A DNA stretch of 51,215 bases from Kiritimatiellia bacterium (GTDB taxonomy: Bacteria; Verrucomicrobiota; Kiritimatiellia; RFP12; UBA1067). Below, piece after piece: positions 35,436-44,098 of this stretch (positions are counted from its first letter, which is position 1; each line of letters begins with the position of its first letter). The stretch spans positions 1-51,215 of the forward strand of contig JAGBZX010000019.1 in assembly GCA_017628025.1 (NCBI GenBank), given 5' to 3'. The notes below the pieces were generated by a model. It had not been told where the DNA came from. It ran no database searches and saw nothing but the letters and a program-made list of their open reading frames with translations. The translations under genes were made by a program, and so were the position numbers.

Positions 35436-38126
35436 CTAACGCCGATTACGTTCGCGCTGCTCTTCTATTAGTTCTCTACGGATGTGTTCTGGGCAATTAC
35501 TCTTGATTAGCGCAAACTCAATTAATATTGGCGAGCCATTTTCACTTAAACTTTCCAAAATAATCTCGTTTTCGCCCGTATGTAGCAGATCCTTCGGCAA
35601 AAGAACATTAAATACCTTCCAACTTTTTGTCGTACTAGGACCTATGCCAAATTTCTCCCTTACCGTTGCCCTATTTAAAGATGCGCTTAATTTATTTGAA
35701 AGAGATGATTTTATTCGAAGAAGTAATAACATATCGGATGCCGGCGGCGCGGCAAGTTTAAATTTAAGCTTTGCCTTAGCCTTTGCTATTAAAGAACTAG
35801 CCACCGTGCTATCTGGCAAAATCGCTTGCTTTTTACCAAGAGGGTCTGCCTTCAACATACAGCCTCCAACAAAGTCAATCGGATCAATTACAATGTCGCC
35901 TACTTGCTTATTATAACCGCTCTCAGTTAAATGCTGCGCCCAAACCTTATAAGGCTCAGCAAAAATCTCCTTGTAATTCGGTGGTGATTTAATGCCACGA
36001 AGTATGCTCTTATAAAATCCAACTGCCCTTTCCCACGAACCAAAACCTTGCATCACCCTTCGCCCAGCAATCGCCCTAACTTTCTCGGTTGCGTTTGTTA
36101 TTATTACTAGTCCTTTAGCCCATTCTTTGTAATCTTCATGTAGAACACGAGAATTTATTACTCCATGTCGATACTCATCGGTGCGGCAAATATGTTTATA
36201 CGCAGGCTTTAATGCTTCATACACGTCGCGCCCTGCGTATTGCTCCAGCCCTCGCTTGACTGCTCTAGTGCGATTAAATGCCGACACATTCCATAGATAA
36301 TCCGCCAAAGAAGACAATACTGGATAATCCTGTGGCGTATCTGAATTTTTCTGAATAGAGCGCGTGTCGCCATCTACAAAGCCATTGTAAAACCAATTAT
36401 CCCACGGCACTTCGTCTAAAATATACGACAAGGAATAGTGAGCATGTGAATTACTTTGGGAAAGCGACGGCTTACGACCAATCAGCTCTGCGTACCAATT
36501 AGTATTTGACCTAGATTTCTTATGCGAGCCGACGCGTTCACCTGTCCAAAAAACGGACACTTCTGGTGGAAGCTTTCTTAAGCTGCGCAAATATTTATCT
36601 CTATCATCTGGATATGAATGCCCTGATTTAGGACCCCAATAAAACGGTGGACAAAATTGCATCTTAAAAGATGAATATTTTGATTTTATCCTAGTGTAAA
36701 ACTTAAGTAGATGATCTGCGTCATAATCGGAAGGAGACTTGCCCGTTGATTGATCTTCTGAAGCATATACCCCTTCTTCGTAACGCGCCTCTCCATATGG
36801 ATAGTAAATCCCAACACCTAACCTCGCCCACCTCATAGCATGGTCAAGTTGCATTTCGAGAAAAACATTCCAACTAAGCGGCCAAGCTTCTACAACAGCA
36901 AAAGGCGAAAAACTAAAATACAACTCTAACCCAAGTTCATTATACTCCTGCGCCATCATTCGAGTTTTATAAATATTTAAAGGTGAATAATCCCCTCCAC
37001 TAAGAAAATGCGTTTTCGCTGTATTAATATTCATTTTATTAAACAGCATAAACTCTAAATCATCAACACAGCATCTACCTAGAAAACCTCGTTTTGGACA
37101 AGTAGGCCAGTCTTCAATCATACACATTCTTGCACTCTTTTTAGCATAATCGCAGACTTGCAAAAACGAAACTATCCCCCAAAGAATCCCTTGTTTATCA
37201 CGTGCAGTAATTAACGCCGACTTCTTGCCAACATCTAATGTATAACCCTCGCTCCTGCCCACGCGCGCCGAAGGAGACAATGATATTTTCAAAGCAAATC
37301 CGCCGCGCGGATCTACTATTATACCTTTACTCTCAAGTTTCTTTTTTAAAAAGCGTATTCTCCCGTCTGAATTGCTAATTCCAGTTGTTCTTATTGCGAT
37401 ACTCGGACAAGCGGTATAAACATGAGTATATGTTACTTTTTGCGGCTCAGGAAACACCTTGCACTCTGTCCAGCGCGGTTGATCTAAAGCAATTAAATTT
37501 TCACCCTTTAGCCAATGCAACGCCTCTAAAGAAATATCATCAAACTTTTTTTGACGCTTCTTACCACTAGATGAAGAAGCTTGTTTTAATGAAACTACTT
37601 GTTCTAGTAAACGAACACACTCATTAGTACGCCCCGCGCCTAAATGACAATTCGCTATTGAATAAATACATTCTGCTACATTCTGCACATTTCGCTCATG
37701 TGCCTTTTTTGCTTGCGAAAACGCTTTTATCGCCTCGTCCCATTTTGACCTGTATATTAATGCATTGCCCAGCTCCTTCCACGCTTCAGCTGCCAAATCG
37801 GGCTTTTTTTCTGAAATTGCCTTTTGCTTGCAATGCTCAATATAAACATCGCTAACCTTATTACATTCCGTCTGTATAAGTGGCTTTGACGCTTGAACAG
37901 AACCGATTAGCCATTTTATTTTATTAATATCACTTTCAACGCCCCAAAAAGCTGTAGGCGGATTGGAAACTTTAAGATACTGATTTTTTGATGAACTTAT
38001 TTTTTTATGAATATACGAGTTTGCTATTGTCGTTTTTTGCGTACGTGATGAATCGGAACTTGTAGTTTGTGCATTAAGAGTAAAAAACACAAAACTCAAA
38101 ACAAATAAAAAAATTATATTTTTCAT
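35436..38126 (-). CDS. Secreted GH84-like (NAGidase-type) protein with TPR region
   Basis: 896 residues. A signal peptide (MKNIIFLFVLSFVFFTLNAQ) is followed by TPR-like helices (about 105-190, ELGNALIYRSKWDEAIKAFS), a GH20b-like small domain (about 225-330) and a TIM-barrel resembling the GH84 O-GlcNAcase/hyaluronidase family (CPKRGFLGRCCVDDLEFMLF, VFWTGERVGS). The strand that normally carries the catalytic Asp pair reads GVGIYYPYGEARYEEGV, so the usual catalytic residues are not evident. The C-terminus is a carbohydrate-binding-like beta domain. It may bind or cleave amino-sugar glycans; activity uncertain. AAGGAG precedes the ATG. Confidence 0.65.
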   Translation of the reverse strand: MKNIIFLFVLSFVFFTLNAQTTSSDSSRTQKTTIANSYIHKKISSSKNQYLKVSNPPTAFWGVESDINKIKWLIGSVQASKPLIQTECNKVSDVYIEHCKQKAISEKKPDLAAEAWKELGNALIYRSKWDEAIKAFSQAKKAHERNVQNVAECIYSIANCHLGAGRTNECVRLLEQVVSLKQASSSSGKKRQKKFDDISLEALHWLKGENLIALDQPRWTECKVFPEPQKVTYTHVYTACPSIAIRTTGISNSDGRIRFLKKKLESKGIIVDPRGGFALKISLSPSARVGRSEGYTLDVGKKSALITARDKQGILWGIVSFLQVCDYAKKSARMCMIEDWPTCPKRGFLGRCCVDDLEFMLFNKMNINTAKTHFLSGGDYSPLNIYKTRMMAQEYNELGLELYFSFSPFAVVEAWPLSWNVFLEMQLDHAMRWARLGVGIYYPYGEARYEEGVYASEDQSTGKSPSDYDADHLLKFYTRIKSKYSSFKMQFCPPFYWGPKSGHSYPDDRDKYLRSLRKLPPEVSVFWTGERVGSHKKSRSNTNWYAELIGRKPSLSQSNSHAHYSLSYILDEVPWDNWFYNGFVDGDTRSIQKNSDTPQDYPVLSSLADYLWNVSAFNRTRAVKRGLEQYAGRDVYEALKPAYKHICRTDEYRHGVINSRVLHEDYKEWAKGLVIITNATEKVRAIAGRRVMQGFGSWERAVGFYKSILRGIKSPPNYKEIFAEPYKVWAQHLTESGYNKQVGDIVIDPIDFVGGCMLKADPLGKKQAILPDSTVASSLIAKAKAKLKFKLAAPPASDMLLLLRIKSSLSNKLSASLNRATVREKFGIGPSTTKSWKVFNVLLPKDLLHTGENEIILESLSENGSPILIEFALIKSNCPEHIRRELIEEQRERNRR

Positions 38127-38149
38127 TTTTCAAGCTCCTTATTTACGAA

Positions 38150-38485
38150 TTAATTTACACACTCTGCAAGTCCAGGACAAACTACTGAAGAATCAGGATT
38201 TGTCCATTCATACGGGAATGACGCGCATTTATCTGGCTTAACTTGATTTATCATACAAAGGTTTTCATCAGTCAAATACACACAAGCACCATCTTCTCTA
38301 CTTCGGAGTGTCAGACTTTTTCTGTCGGGCGAAACTTCTGTATGCAATTTTATAAACTCGTTCTCTTCAATACCTAAAAACTTTGCAATGCGCTCTATCT
38401 CCTTATCACTAACTCTTACTATCGCATCTTTTATGCGACAACAAGCTCCGCACATTCTACAAGAGAAATTACTAGTATTAAGCAC
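38150..38485 (-). CDS. YkgJ-family cysteine-cluster protein
   Basis: 111 residues with the CxxCxxxCC start (CRMCGACCRI) and later cysteines (GACVYL, CMINQVKPDKC, CPGLAEC) of the YkgJ family, predicted to bind zinc or an iron-sulfur cluster. Biochemical role unknown. Probable GTG start at 38485, 14 bases past the metal-regulator stop, so metal status may be a shared theme. Confidence 0.8.
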   Translation of the reverse strand: MLNTSNFSCRMCGACCRIKDAIVRVSDKEIERIAKFLGIEENEFIKLHTEVSPDRKSLTLRSREDGACVYLTDENLCMINQVKPDKCASFPYEWTNPDSSVVCPGLAECVN

Positions 38486-38499
38486 GCGGCACCCTAAAA

Positions 38500-38889
38500 T
38501 TATTTCTTCTTCGATTTAGTTGAAGTAACGATATTAGACATATATATTCGTATCTTGTCGAGCGTCTCAGCGGATACAACATGTTCCATCATACACGCAT
38601 CTTTATCAGCCATCAGCGAACTAACACCAAGACTAATTAAAAAATCTCTTAACAGTAAGTGTCGAGATTGTATCATCTTTGCAAGGCGTCGACCTTTATC
38701 AGTTAACTCAACTCCCGAATAAGGCTCGTGTGACACAAGTCCTAGACGCATAAGTTCGCGAATCGCCTTTACTACGCTTGGCATTGTCACGCCAAGCGTC
38801 TTAGCAATATCACGAACTTGCGCCTGCTCGCCTCTAACGGCAGAAAGATTATAAATAGCCTCTAAATAATCTTCTAAACTTTGTGTCAC
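38500..38889 (-). CDS. DtxR/MntR-family metal-dependent transcription regulator
   Basis: 129 residues: an N-terminal winged helix (SLEDYLEAIYNLS ... VRDIAKTLGVTMPSVVKAI) and a dimerisation/metal-binding helix with DACMMEHVVS, the usual Cys/Met, Glu and His ligands. There is no SH3-like domain, as in MntR. Such proteins repress metal uptake genes when Fe2+ or Mn2+ is bound. No transporter gene of this type is in the window. Start GTG at 38889 with AAGGAG upstream. It lies between secreted hydrolase genes. Confidence 0.85.
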   Translation of the reverse strand: MTQSLEDYLEAIYNLSAVRGEQAQVRDIAKTLGVTMPSVVKAIRELMRLGLVSHEPYSGVELTDKGRRLAKMIQSRHLLLRDFLISLGVSSLMADKDACMMEHVVSAETLDKIRIYMSNIVTSTKSKKK

Positions 38890-38901
38890 TTTAAAGTCTC
38901 C

Positions 38902-40908
38902 TTACTTTAAAAGATCTGGCCAGTCATATAACCTAAGAGCGCCATTAACGGTGTAAGCATACGAATGACGAAGTGCAGAAACTCTTACCGACTCTGCCCA
39001 CGACAATGGCAACTTATCATAATCAACTTTTTCGATAAGATCCCTACGCGCGGCATATGCATGAGCTGCAGCAATTACAAGATCTTTGTAAGCGTAAATC
39101 GACGGCTTCTTACCAGTAAGCTCTTTCATATATTTAGCAACGGAAAGCAATTCCGTTGCACGCTCGCCTACAAGCGAAGAACCTAGCGTATACAACATTG
39201 CCGCTACTGCTTCATCTTTTTTCTTTAGCCCGTAAAATGATTTGCGTTCCGCAGCAATGTCTCCTGTACCAATAAGGTCAACAGCTATAACAGCACTACC
39301 ATTTTCAAGAGCCTTCGCTACTGTGGGCGCTCGTCCACAACGCGAATAAGCCGAAATCGTAATAACGGGAGAGTTTTTCTCTACCGCAGGCCTAAAAAGA
39401 ATAGCTGGCAGCACTAAGCCATCGGGACGAGTAAATACAACCTTTGAAACTGTAACATTATTAATAACCTTTTTGGAAAGCTCTTTTGCCGTTACATGGA
39501 ATTTTTCAGGCTCTATAATGCCAGCTGTTTTTATAACAACCTTAGAAAGTTCTTTTGGCGAATACTTTTTATGAGTTCTTAAAACCTCGTTAAGTTCATC
39601 AATCAAAAGCTCATAAACGCTACGATAACCAGGAAGTTCTCTAATATCGCCGTTAGGTGTAACGTTGCAATTTTTGCCGCCACCAAGACCTGTATCAACA
39701 TCAGAATACTTAAAGCTGGCATCTATCGCGCGGCATTCTTCAAGTGATGGCTCTGGCGTATTTTTGTCGCCAGCTAGATGACGGCGCATCCCTAGAAGCG
39801 TTGATTGGCGAGCACCTTCGCGCCAGCCATGGCGACCCTGAACAGAAGTCAACGCATAGCGATCTTTATCTAGCGAACAATTCTCTGCTGTTGTCTTAAC
39901 GACATCCATCGTGCGAAGAGTTCCTCTAAATGGGAAAAAGTCACCGTGATTTGCATGCACACGAATAGCGTTGTCGCCCATAAGAACTAACGAAGCATGA
40001 TTAATGCCTGCAGGTAACTGACCAAAGATTATCTGCTCGCTATCTTGTGGACCAATATCAGAAAAGACATCTGATATTGTTGAGATATAGCACGAAGGCG
40101 CGGCAGCTACGACTCTTGGGTCGGCAGCGGCAATTAAGGACGTCATTGTTCCGCCGCCAGAATTACCGACTATGCCGTATGCGGTATGATCGATATCATC
40201 GCGCGTATCAAGATAGTCCATTGTTCTAACGCCGTCCCAAATTCTATATAAAGCCATTGACTTACCAAGTAATGCAGCTAAGACACCAAACCTATAGTGG
40301 CCCATCACATTCATCGTGTAAGGCTTCTGCATACGCTCGCCTTGAGAGATAGGGTCATAAACAATGCACGCAAAGCCAGCCTTGGCCGCCATTACGCCCA
40401 TGCGCGAATATGCTAACTCCGACTTGCCTTCATTAGAGTGACCGCAAGTTACAAGATATGCCTTGTATGGCGGTTTGAATTTAAGTTTACCATCCTTCTT
40501 ACTAGTATGAGGAATATATATGTTTGCAGTAACATAAACTCCTGGATGGCTTTCAAAGAGCACCTTGTCTACTTTGTAGCCATCAAACTCAATAGTTTCA
40601 ACTATTTTTGCATTAAGCGGCGTTTTCTTCGGGAAGCCTCCAATGGCCTTGATAAAACGCTCTCTTATTTTCTCACGATACTCCTTATATTCATCAGCGC
40701 TTTTAAGTGAAAGCCAGGCACGGTCAGCTTTTATATCTGCTTCAGCCACTCTTGCTAGAACATTATCCCAAGAAAAAAATTCAGCTTGAAAAGGAAGCAT
40801 ATTCTCATCGAGTGCATCAGAAATCCAGTCGGCAGAGGCTTGTGTTAACGCAGAAAGCGAAATGACTAATGTAGCTGCCAATGTTAATCTATGCGAACAT
40901 TTTTTCAT
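38902..40908 (-). CDS. Secreted two-domain alpha/beta hydrolase (acetyl-xylan-esterase-like)
   Basis: 668 residues with a signal peptide (about 1-26, LAATLVISLSALTQASA). The first alpha/beta-hydrolase domain has the nucleophile elbow GNSGGG (Ser250) and a later His in VQGRHGWREGA. The second half (about 460-668) looks like another hydrolase fold without a clear nucleophile elbow. Relatives are annotated as acetyl xylan esterases or glucuronoyl-esterase-like enzymes of plant-polysaccharide systems. Substrate inferred only. AAAAGGAG precedes the ATG. Confidence 0.75.
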   Translation of the reverse strand: MKKCSHRLTLAATLVISLSALTQASADWISDALDENMLPFQAEFFSWDNVLARVAEADIKADRAWLSLKSADEYKEYREKIRERFIKAIGGFPKKTPLNAKIVETIEFDGYKVDKVLFESHPGVYVTANIYIPHTSKKDGKLKFKPPYKAYLVTCGHSNEGKSELAYSRMGVMAAKAGFACIVYDPISQGERMQKPYTMNVMGHYRFGVLAALLGKSMALYRIWDGVRTMDYLDTRDDIDHTAYGIVGNSGGGTMTSLIAAADPRVVAAAPSCYISTISDVFSDIGPQDSEQIIFGQLPAGINHASLVLMGDNAIRVHANHGDFFPFRGTLRTMDVVKTTAENCSLDKDRYALTSVQGRHGWREGARQSTLLGMRRHLAGDKNTPEPSLEECRAIDASFKYSDVDTGLGGGKNCNVTPNGDIRELPGYRSVYELLIDELNEVLRTHKKYSPKELSKVVIKTAGIIEPEKFHVTAKELSKKVINNVTVSKVVFTRPDGLVLPAILFRPAVEKNSPVITISAYSRCGRAPTVAKALENGSAVIAVDLIGTGDIAAERKSFYGLKKKDEAVAAMLYTLGSSLVGERATELLSVAKYMKELTGKKPSIYAYKDLVIAAAHAYAARRDLIEKVDYDKLPLSWAESVRVSALRHSYAYTVNGALRLYDWPDLLK

Positions 40909-40923
40909 TTTCTTATCTCCTTT

Positions 40924-42501
40924 TTATTTCCAAATTCCAATTGATAAATACGGTAAAATCTCTTTTTCTAAAACTGCATCTAAATCAAAAAGCGCGACTC
41001 CCGCTGTTCCAAACTTACGTGATGCGTTAATTTGATCAATAACTTGCTTCGCATCAAGACGAGACTCGTTAGCCGTAACGCCAATACCAACAATCGTCCT
41101 CCTTGCTCGCGAACGGGAAGAGGCGTGCTGAAGTAGATAAGAGCTAAATCTAACAAGGTTATCAGTATAATCCATAGGCACGACATAATCAACATAATTT
41201 GCATCTAGCCACGACGTCCAATCTTGACCAACGGAAGCGACACAAGCAGGATACTTACCAAGAACTGCCGTAGTAAGCCAAAGCGGTCGCTGCACCTTAC
41301 GCCTAGCAGCAAGCACAAAATCCGAAATAATCTTTGCTGCATCTGAAGGTTTTTTTGAGCCTTCATACCAGCGAACAAAATCAAGATGCACGCCGTCAAT
41401 TGAATAACGCGAGACAACTTCTTCAATCGCTTTAAGAATTTTGTCCCGAACCGGCTTTTTCGAAGGATTTAAGTATTCTGTATCCTTACCCGAAGTAGAC
41501 TTTAAACTCCAGCCCTTGGCTTTGTAATCAGCTAAAACGCTAGGCATCCCCCTTGTAGCAGTAAAACAAAGAATCCACGCGTGCACTCTAACACCAGTTC
41601 CTTTAGCCGCGCTCAAACACGCCTTTAATTGATCACCCTCTTCATTATAAATCCTAGACTTAGGAAGAACTGCAGATGGATAATGCGCAAAACCTGCCCC
41701 TGCAACATTTACAAAAAGATCTGTAATTCCAGCATTCTTTAGAAAGCGCATCGTTCGTGGCCAATCGCCAGGATAAAGCCCACACCCAGAATGATCCCAC
41801 ACGGCGCGGATTTCCCCTGCTTTAGGTTTTTGAGAAAGAGCATAACGCTTAAATTCTGCGCGCTTTAAATTGCGACGATCTAGAGAAGCTGATATCGACC
41901 ACTTCGAAGGCTCTGAGACACCTACCATAGCAGAGACTAACTGTGCCTTTAAACGCTCGTCTCCATCAGCAGTTAGTACATGCGTCATCCACCAACCACT
42001 CGGCGTTTCTATCCACGCTGCTTGACCTGTTGGCCTACCCAAACGATCTGACCACGATGCTAAAACACGACCCCCAGATAATGGCTGGGCAGAATTAAGA
42101 ACTGTTGATGTCTGACGAATTGAAATCGGAAAGCCTTGTGGGCGCGATGTTATAAAATCCATCCTGCTCCAGCATCCAGGTGAAGGCGCTGACTTAAAAC
42201 CCGTTAGCTTAACACCCATAAGCGAAGCAAGTTGAGTAGACGAAGAATGAAACGCTATTATCTTACCACCGCGAGACTTCACACCCCTAAGAGCCTTGAT
42301 TTGGTCCGCACCTATAGAATCTAGCCCAACTAAGAAAACTGTTTTCTCGTTTTCGATTGTGGCAGCCATTTGTGCCGGTAGAACGACAGTCGAAGTAATC
42401 TTTTCACTTGCAAGCCAACGTTTTATATGATTGGCAAGCGACGTGTAATAGCCTGACGAATTAGCAACTATCGTTACAGCGAGCAAAAGTGACTTTATCA
42501 T
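40924..42501 (-). CDS. Secreted GHL10 (DUF187) family glycosyl-hydrolase-like protein
   Basis: 525 residues. The N-terminus is hydrophobic (MIKSLLLAVTIVANSSGYY), probably a signal peptide, followed by a Rossmann-like region (to about 200). The GHL10 TIM barrel follows (about 225-520; EIRAVWDHSGCGLYP, GVRVHAWILCF, YSIDGVHLDFVRWYEG, YVVPMDYT). GHL10 proteins are associated with cell-surface glycans and some cleave peptidoglycan-type bonds. The start overlaps the trmD stop by four bases, an odd pairing of a secreted protein with a tRNA enzyme. Confidence 0.8.
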   Translation of the reverse strand: MIKSLLLAVTIVANSSGYYTSLANHIKRWLASEKITSTVVLPAQMAATIENEKTVFLVGLDSIGADQIKALRGVKSRGGKIIAFHSSSTQLASLMGVKLTGFKSAPSPGCWSRMDFITSRPQGFPISIRQTSTVLNSAQPLSGGRVLASWSDRLGRPTGQAAWIETPSGWWMTHVLTADGDERLKAQLVSAMVGVSEPSKWSISASLDRRNLKRAEFKRYALSQKPKAGEIRAVWDHSGCGLYPGDWPRTMRFLKNAGITDLFVNVAGAGFAHYPSAVLPKSRIYNEEGDQLKACLSAAKGTGVRVHAWILCFTATRGMPSVLADYKAKGWSLKSTSGKDTEYLNPSKKPVRDKILKAIEEVVSRYSIDGVHLDFVRWYEGSKKPSDAAKIISDFVLAARRKVQRPLWLTTAVLGKYPACVASVGQDWTSWLDANYVDYVVPMDYTDNLVRFSSYLLQHASSRSRARRTIVGIGVTANESRLDAKQVIDQINASRKFGTAGVALFDLDAVLEKEILPYLSIGIWK

Positions 42502-43175
42502 AACTGCCCTCTTTTAACGAGATCTGGCCTATTTTTAAGAGTAAGTTCAGCTGCTGCCGCACGCCGCCATTTGTCAATTTTTTTATGATCGCCAGAAAGA
42601 AGAACTTCTGGGACCTTCATGCACCTAAATTCTGCAGGATGTGTGTATTGAGGTGCTTCCAAACCGCCTCCAGAACTAAAACTCTCAGATTGAGTAGCCT
42701 CAATGCCGCCGCCTAAAACTCCTGGAATAAGCCTAACTATCGCGTCGGCCATAGCAGCAGCTGGTATTTCCCCACCAGTAAGAACAAAATCACCAATCGA
42801 AAAAATATCAGTGGCTAAAGTTTCAATCCGTGCATCGAAGCCTTCATAATGCCCACACATAAAAACTATGTGGTCACACTTTGAAAGTTCTTGAGCATCT
42901 GATTGATTAAATTTACGACCAGCTGGCGATGTCATTATAACTCTAGCTGGCAAAAGCGGCTCTAGTGCAGCGAACCACGGCTCACACCGCATCAACATCC
43001 CAGGTCCGCCACCGTATGGCTTGTCGTCAGTTTTCTTCCAACGACCAACACCATAGTCCTTTAAATCTATGATGTTTATAGAACAAAGACCCTTCTTGAC
43101 CGCGCGTGAAACAATCGACTCCGAGAGGAATCCCTCGAACATCTTAGGCTGTACGCTTACGATGTCTATCGTCAC
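42498..43175 (-). CDS. trmD: tRNA (guanine-37-N1)-methyltransferase TrmD
   Basis: 225 residues from the GTG at 43175 (MTIDIVSVQPKMF), which fits the family start; a TTG at 43202 would add nine residues. TrmD methylates G37 of tRNAs with SAM through a trefoil knot. Landmarks are KPYGGGPGMLM, CGHYEGFDARIE, and SIGDFVLTGGEIPA. The terminator after tsf lies just upstream, so transcription either reads through or starts in the 30-base gap. rpsP, rimM and rplS, its usual neighbours, are not here. Confidence 0.94.
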   Translation of the reverse strand: MTIDIVSVQPKMFEGFLSESIVSRAVKKGLCSINIIDLKDYGVGRWKKTDDKPYGGGPGMLMRCEPWFAALEPLLPARVIMTSPAGRKFNQSDAQELSKCDHIVFMCGHYEGFDARIETLATDIFSIGDFVLTGGEIPAAAMADAIVRLIPGVLGGGIEATQSESFSSGGGLEAPQYTHPAEFRCMKVPEVLLSGDHKKIDKWRRAAAAELTLKNRPDLVKRGQL

Positions 43176-43204
43176 GACGGAAGAAAGGAACTTAAAAACC
43201 AAAA

Positions 43205-43226
43205 GCCGCCTCTTTTAAAAGGCGGC
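43205..43226 (-). terminator. Rho-independent terminator after tsf
   Basis: GCCGCCT / AGGCGGC stem of seven pairs with an AT-rich loop, followed on the minus strand by TTTTGGTTTTT. It lies 17 bases past the tsf stop. Confidence 0.85.
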
Positions 43227-43242
43227 CTTGGAATTTACCGAC

Positions 43243-44076
43243 TTACGCGCCGAGCTGAAGACGCGCAAAGCGCTTCACAACGACAGGCGCACCAATCTCG
43301 GCCGCGACAGAAGCGACATACTTCTCAACTGTCTGCTCACCGTCAGCAACATAGTCCTGCTTGACGAGGCAAACCTGAGTGCAGTACTTCTGAGCCATGC
43401 CCTTCTTGATGCCGACAAGAGCCTGCTCTGGAGGGAGCTTGCCCTTCTGCTCTTTGAGGGCGTTAAGCTTGATTTCGAGCTCAGCGTCAATTTCTGCCTG
43501 AGGAACATCTTCTGGATTGACGTACTTTGGAGAGTTAGATGCAACCTGGAGGCAAAGCATATGAGCAAGCTCATCAAGCTTTTCGCAAGGCTTATCGCAA
43601 GAAAGCTCAACGAGAACACCAATCTTGCCACCCATGTGGATGTAACCAGAAACGCAGCCGTTACCTTCAAGCGCAAAACGCTCGCTACGGCGAATCTTTA
43701 CATTCTCGCCAGTCTTGGTGAGAAGCATCTTGTAGTCGTCAATAAGCGTTTCTTCAATGTTCTTGCCTTCGAGAGCAACCTTAGCTGCATCGTCAACAAA
43801 CTTGATGAAGGACTCGGTCTTAGCAACGAAGTCAGTTTCGCAGTTGACTTCAGCAAGAGCCATAACCTTCTGATCTTCAGACTTAGCAAGAGCAATGATG
43901 CCCTGCTTTGACTCCTTGTCAACGCGCTTTGCAGCAACTGCAAGACCCTTCTCGCGAAGGTACTTAACAGCCTCATCCATGTTGCCATTGGTGGCATTGA
44001 GAGCTTCTTTGCATGCGCCCATACCAGCGCTTGTTGCTTCACGAAGCTGCTTAATCATATCGATTGTAATAGCCAT
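43243..44076 (-). CDS. tsf: Elongation factor Ts
   Basis: 277 residues from the ATG at 44076 with AAGGGGG upstream. It exchanges GDP on EF-Tu. It has the UBA-like start (MAITIDMIKQLREATSAGMG), the conserved CKEAL, and the core motif EVNCETDFVAKTESF. It follows rpsB by 22 bases, the universal arrangement. The same frame is open upstream into rpsB, but that part is not family sequence. Confidence 0.97.
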   Translation of the reverse strand: MAITIDMIKQLREATSAGMGACKEALNATNGNMDEAVKYLREKGLAVAAKRVDKESKQGIIALAKSEDQKVMALAEVNCETDFVAKTESFIKFVDDAAKVALEGKNIEETLIDDYKMLLTKTGENVKIRRSERFALEGNGCVSGYIHMGGKIGVLVELSCDKPCEKLDELAHMLCLQVASNSPKYVNPEDVPQAEIDAELEIKLNALKEQKGKLPPEQALVGIKKGMAQKYCTQVCLVKQDYVADGEQTVEKYVASVAAEIGAPVVVKRFARLQLGA

Positions 44077-44098
44077 TTTAATATCCCCCTTAAATTTA

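Noticed and set aside
43176-43202. TTG start for trmD at 43202
   Set aside because: The nine extra residues are not part of the family; the GTG at 43175 gives the usual TrmD N-terminus, though no ribosome binding site decides between them.
43228-43911. Long plus-strand frame opposite tsf
   Set aside because: Antisense shadow of a biased gene; the product resembles no family and shares the terminator region of tsf.
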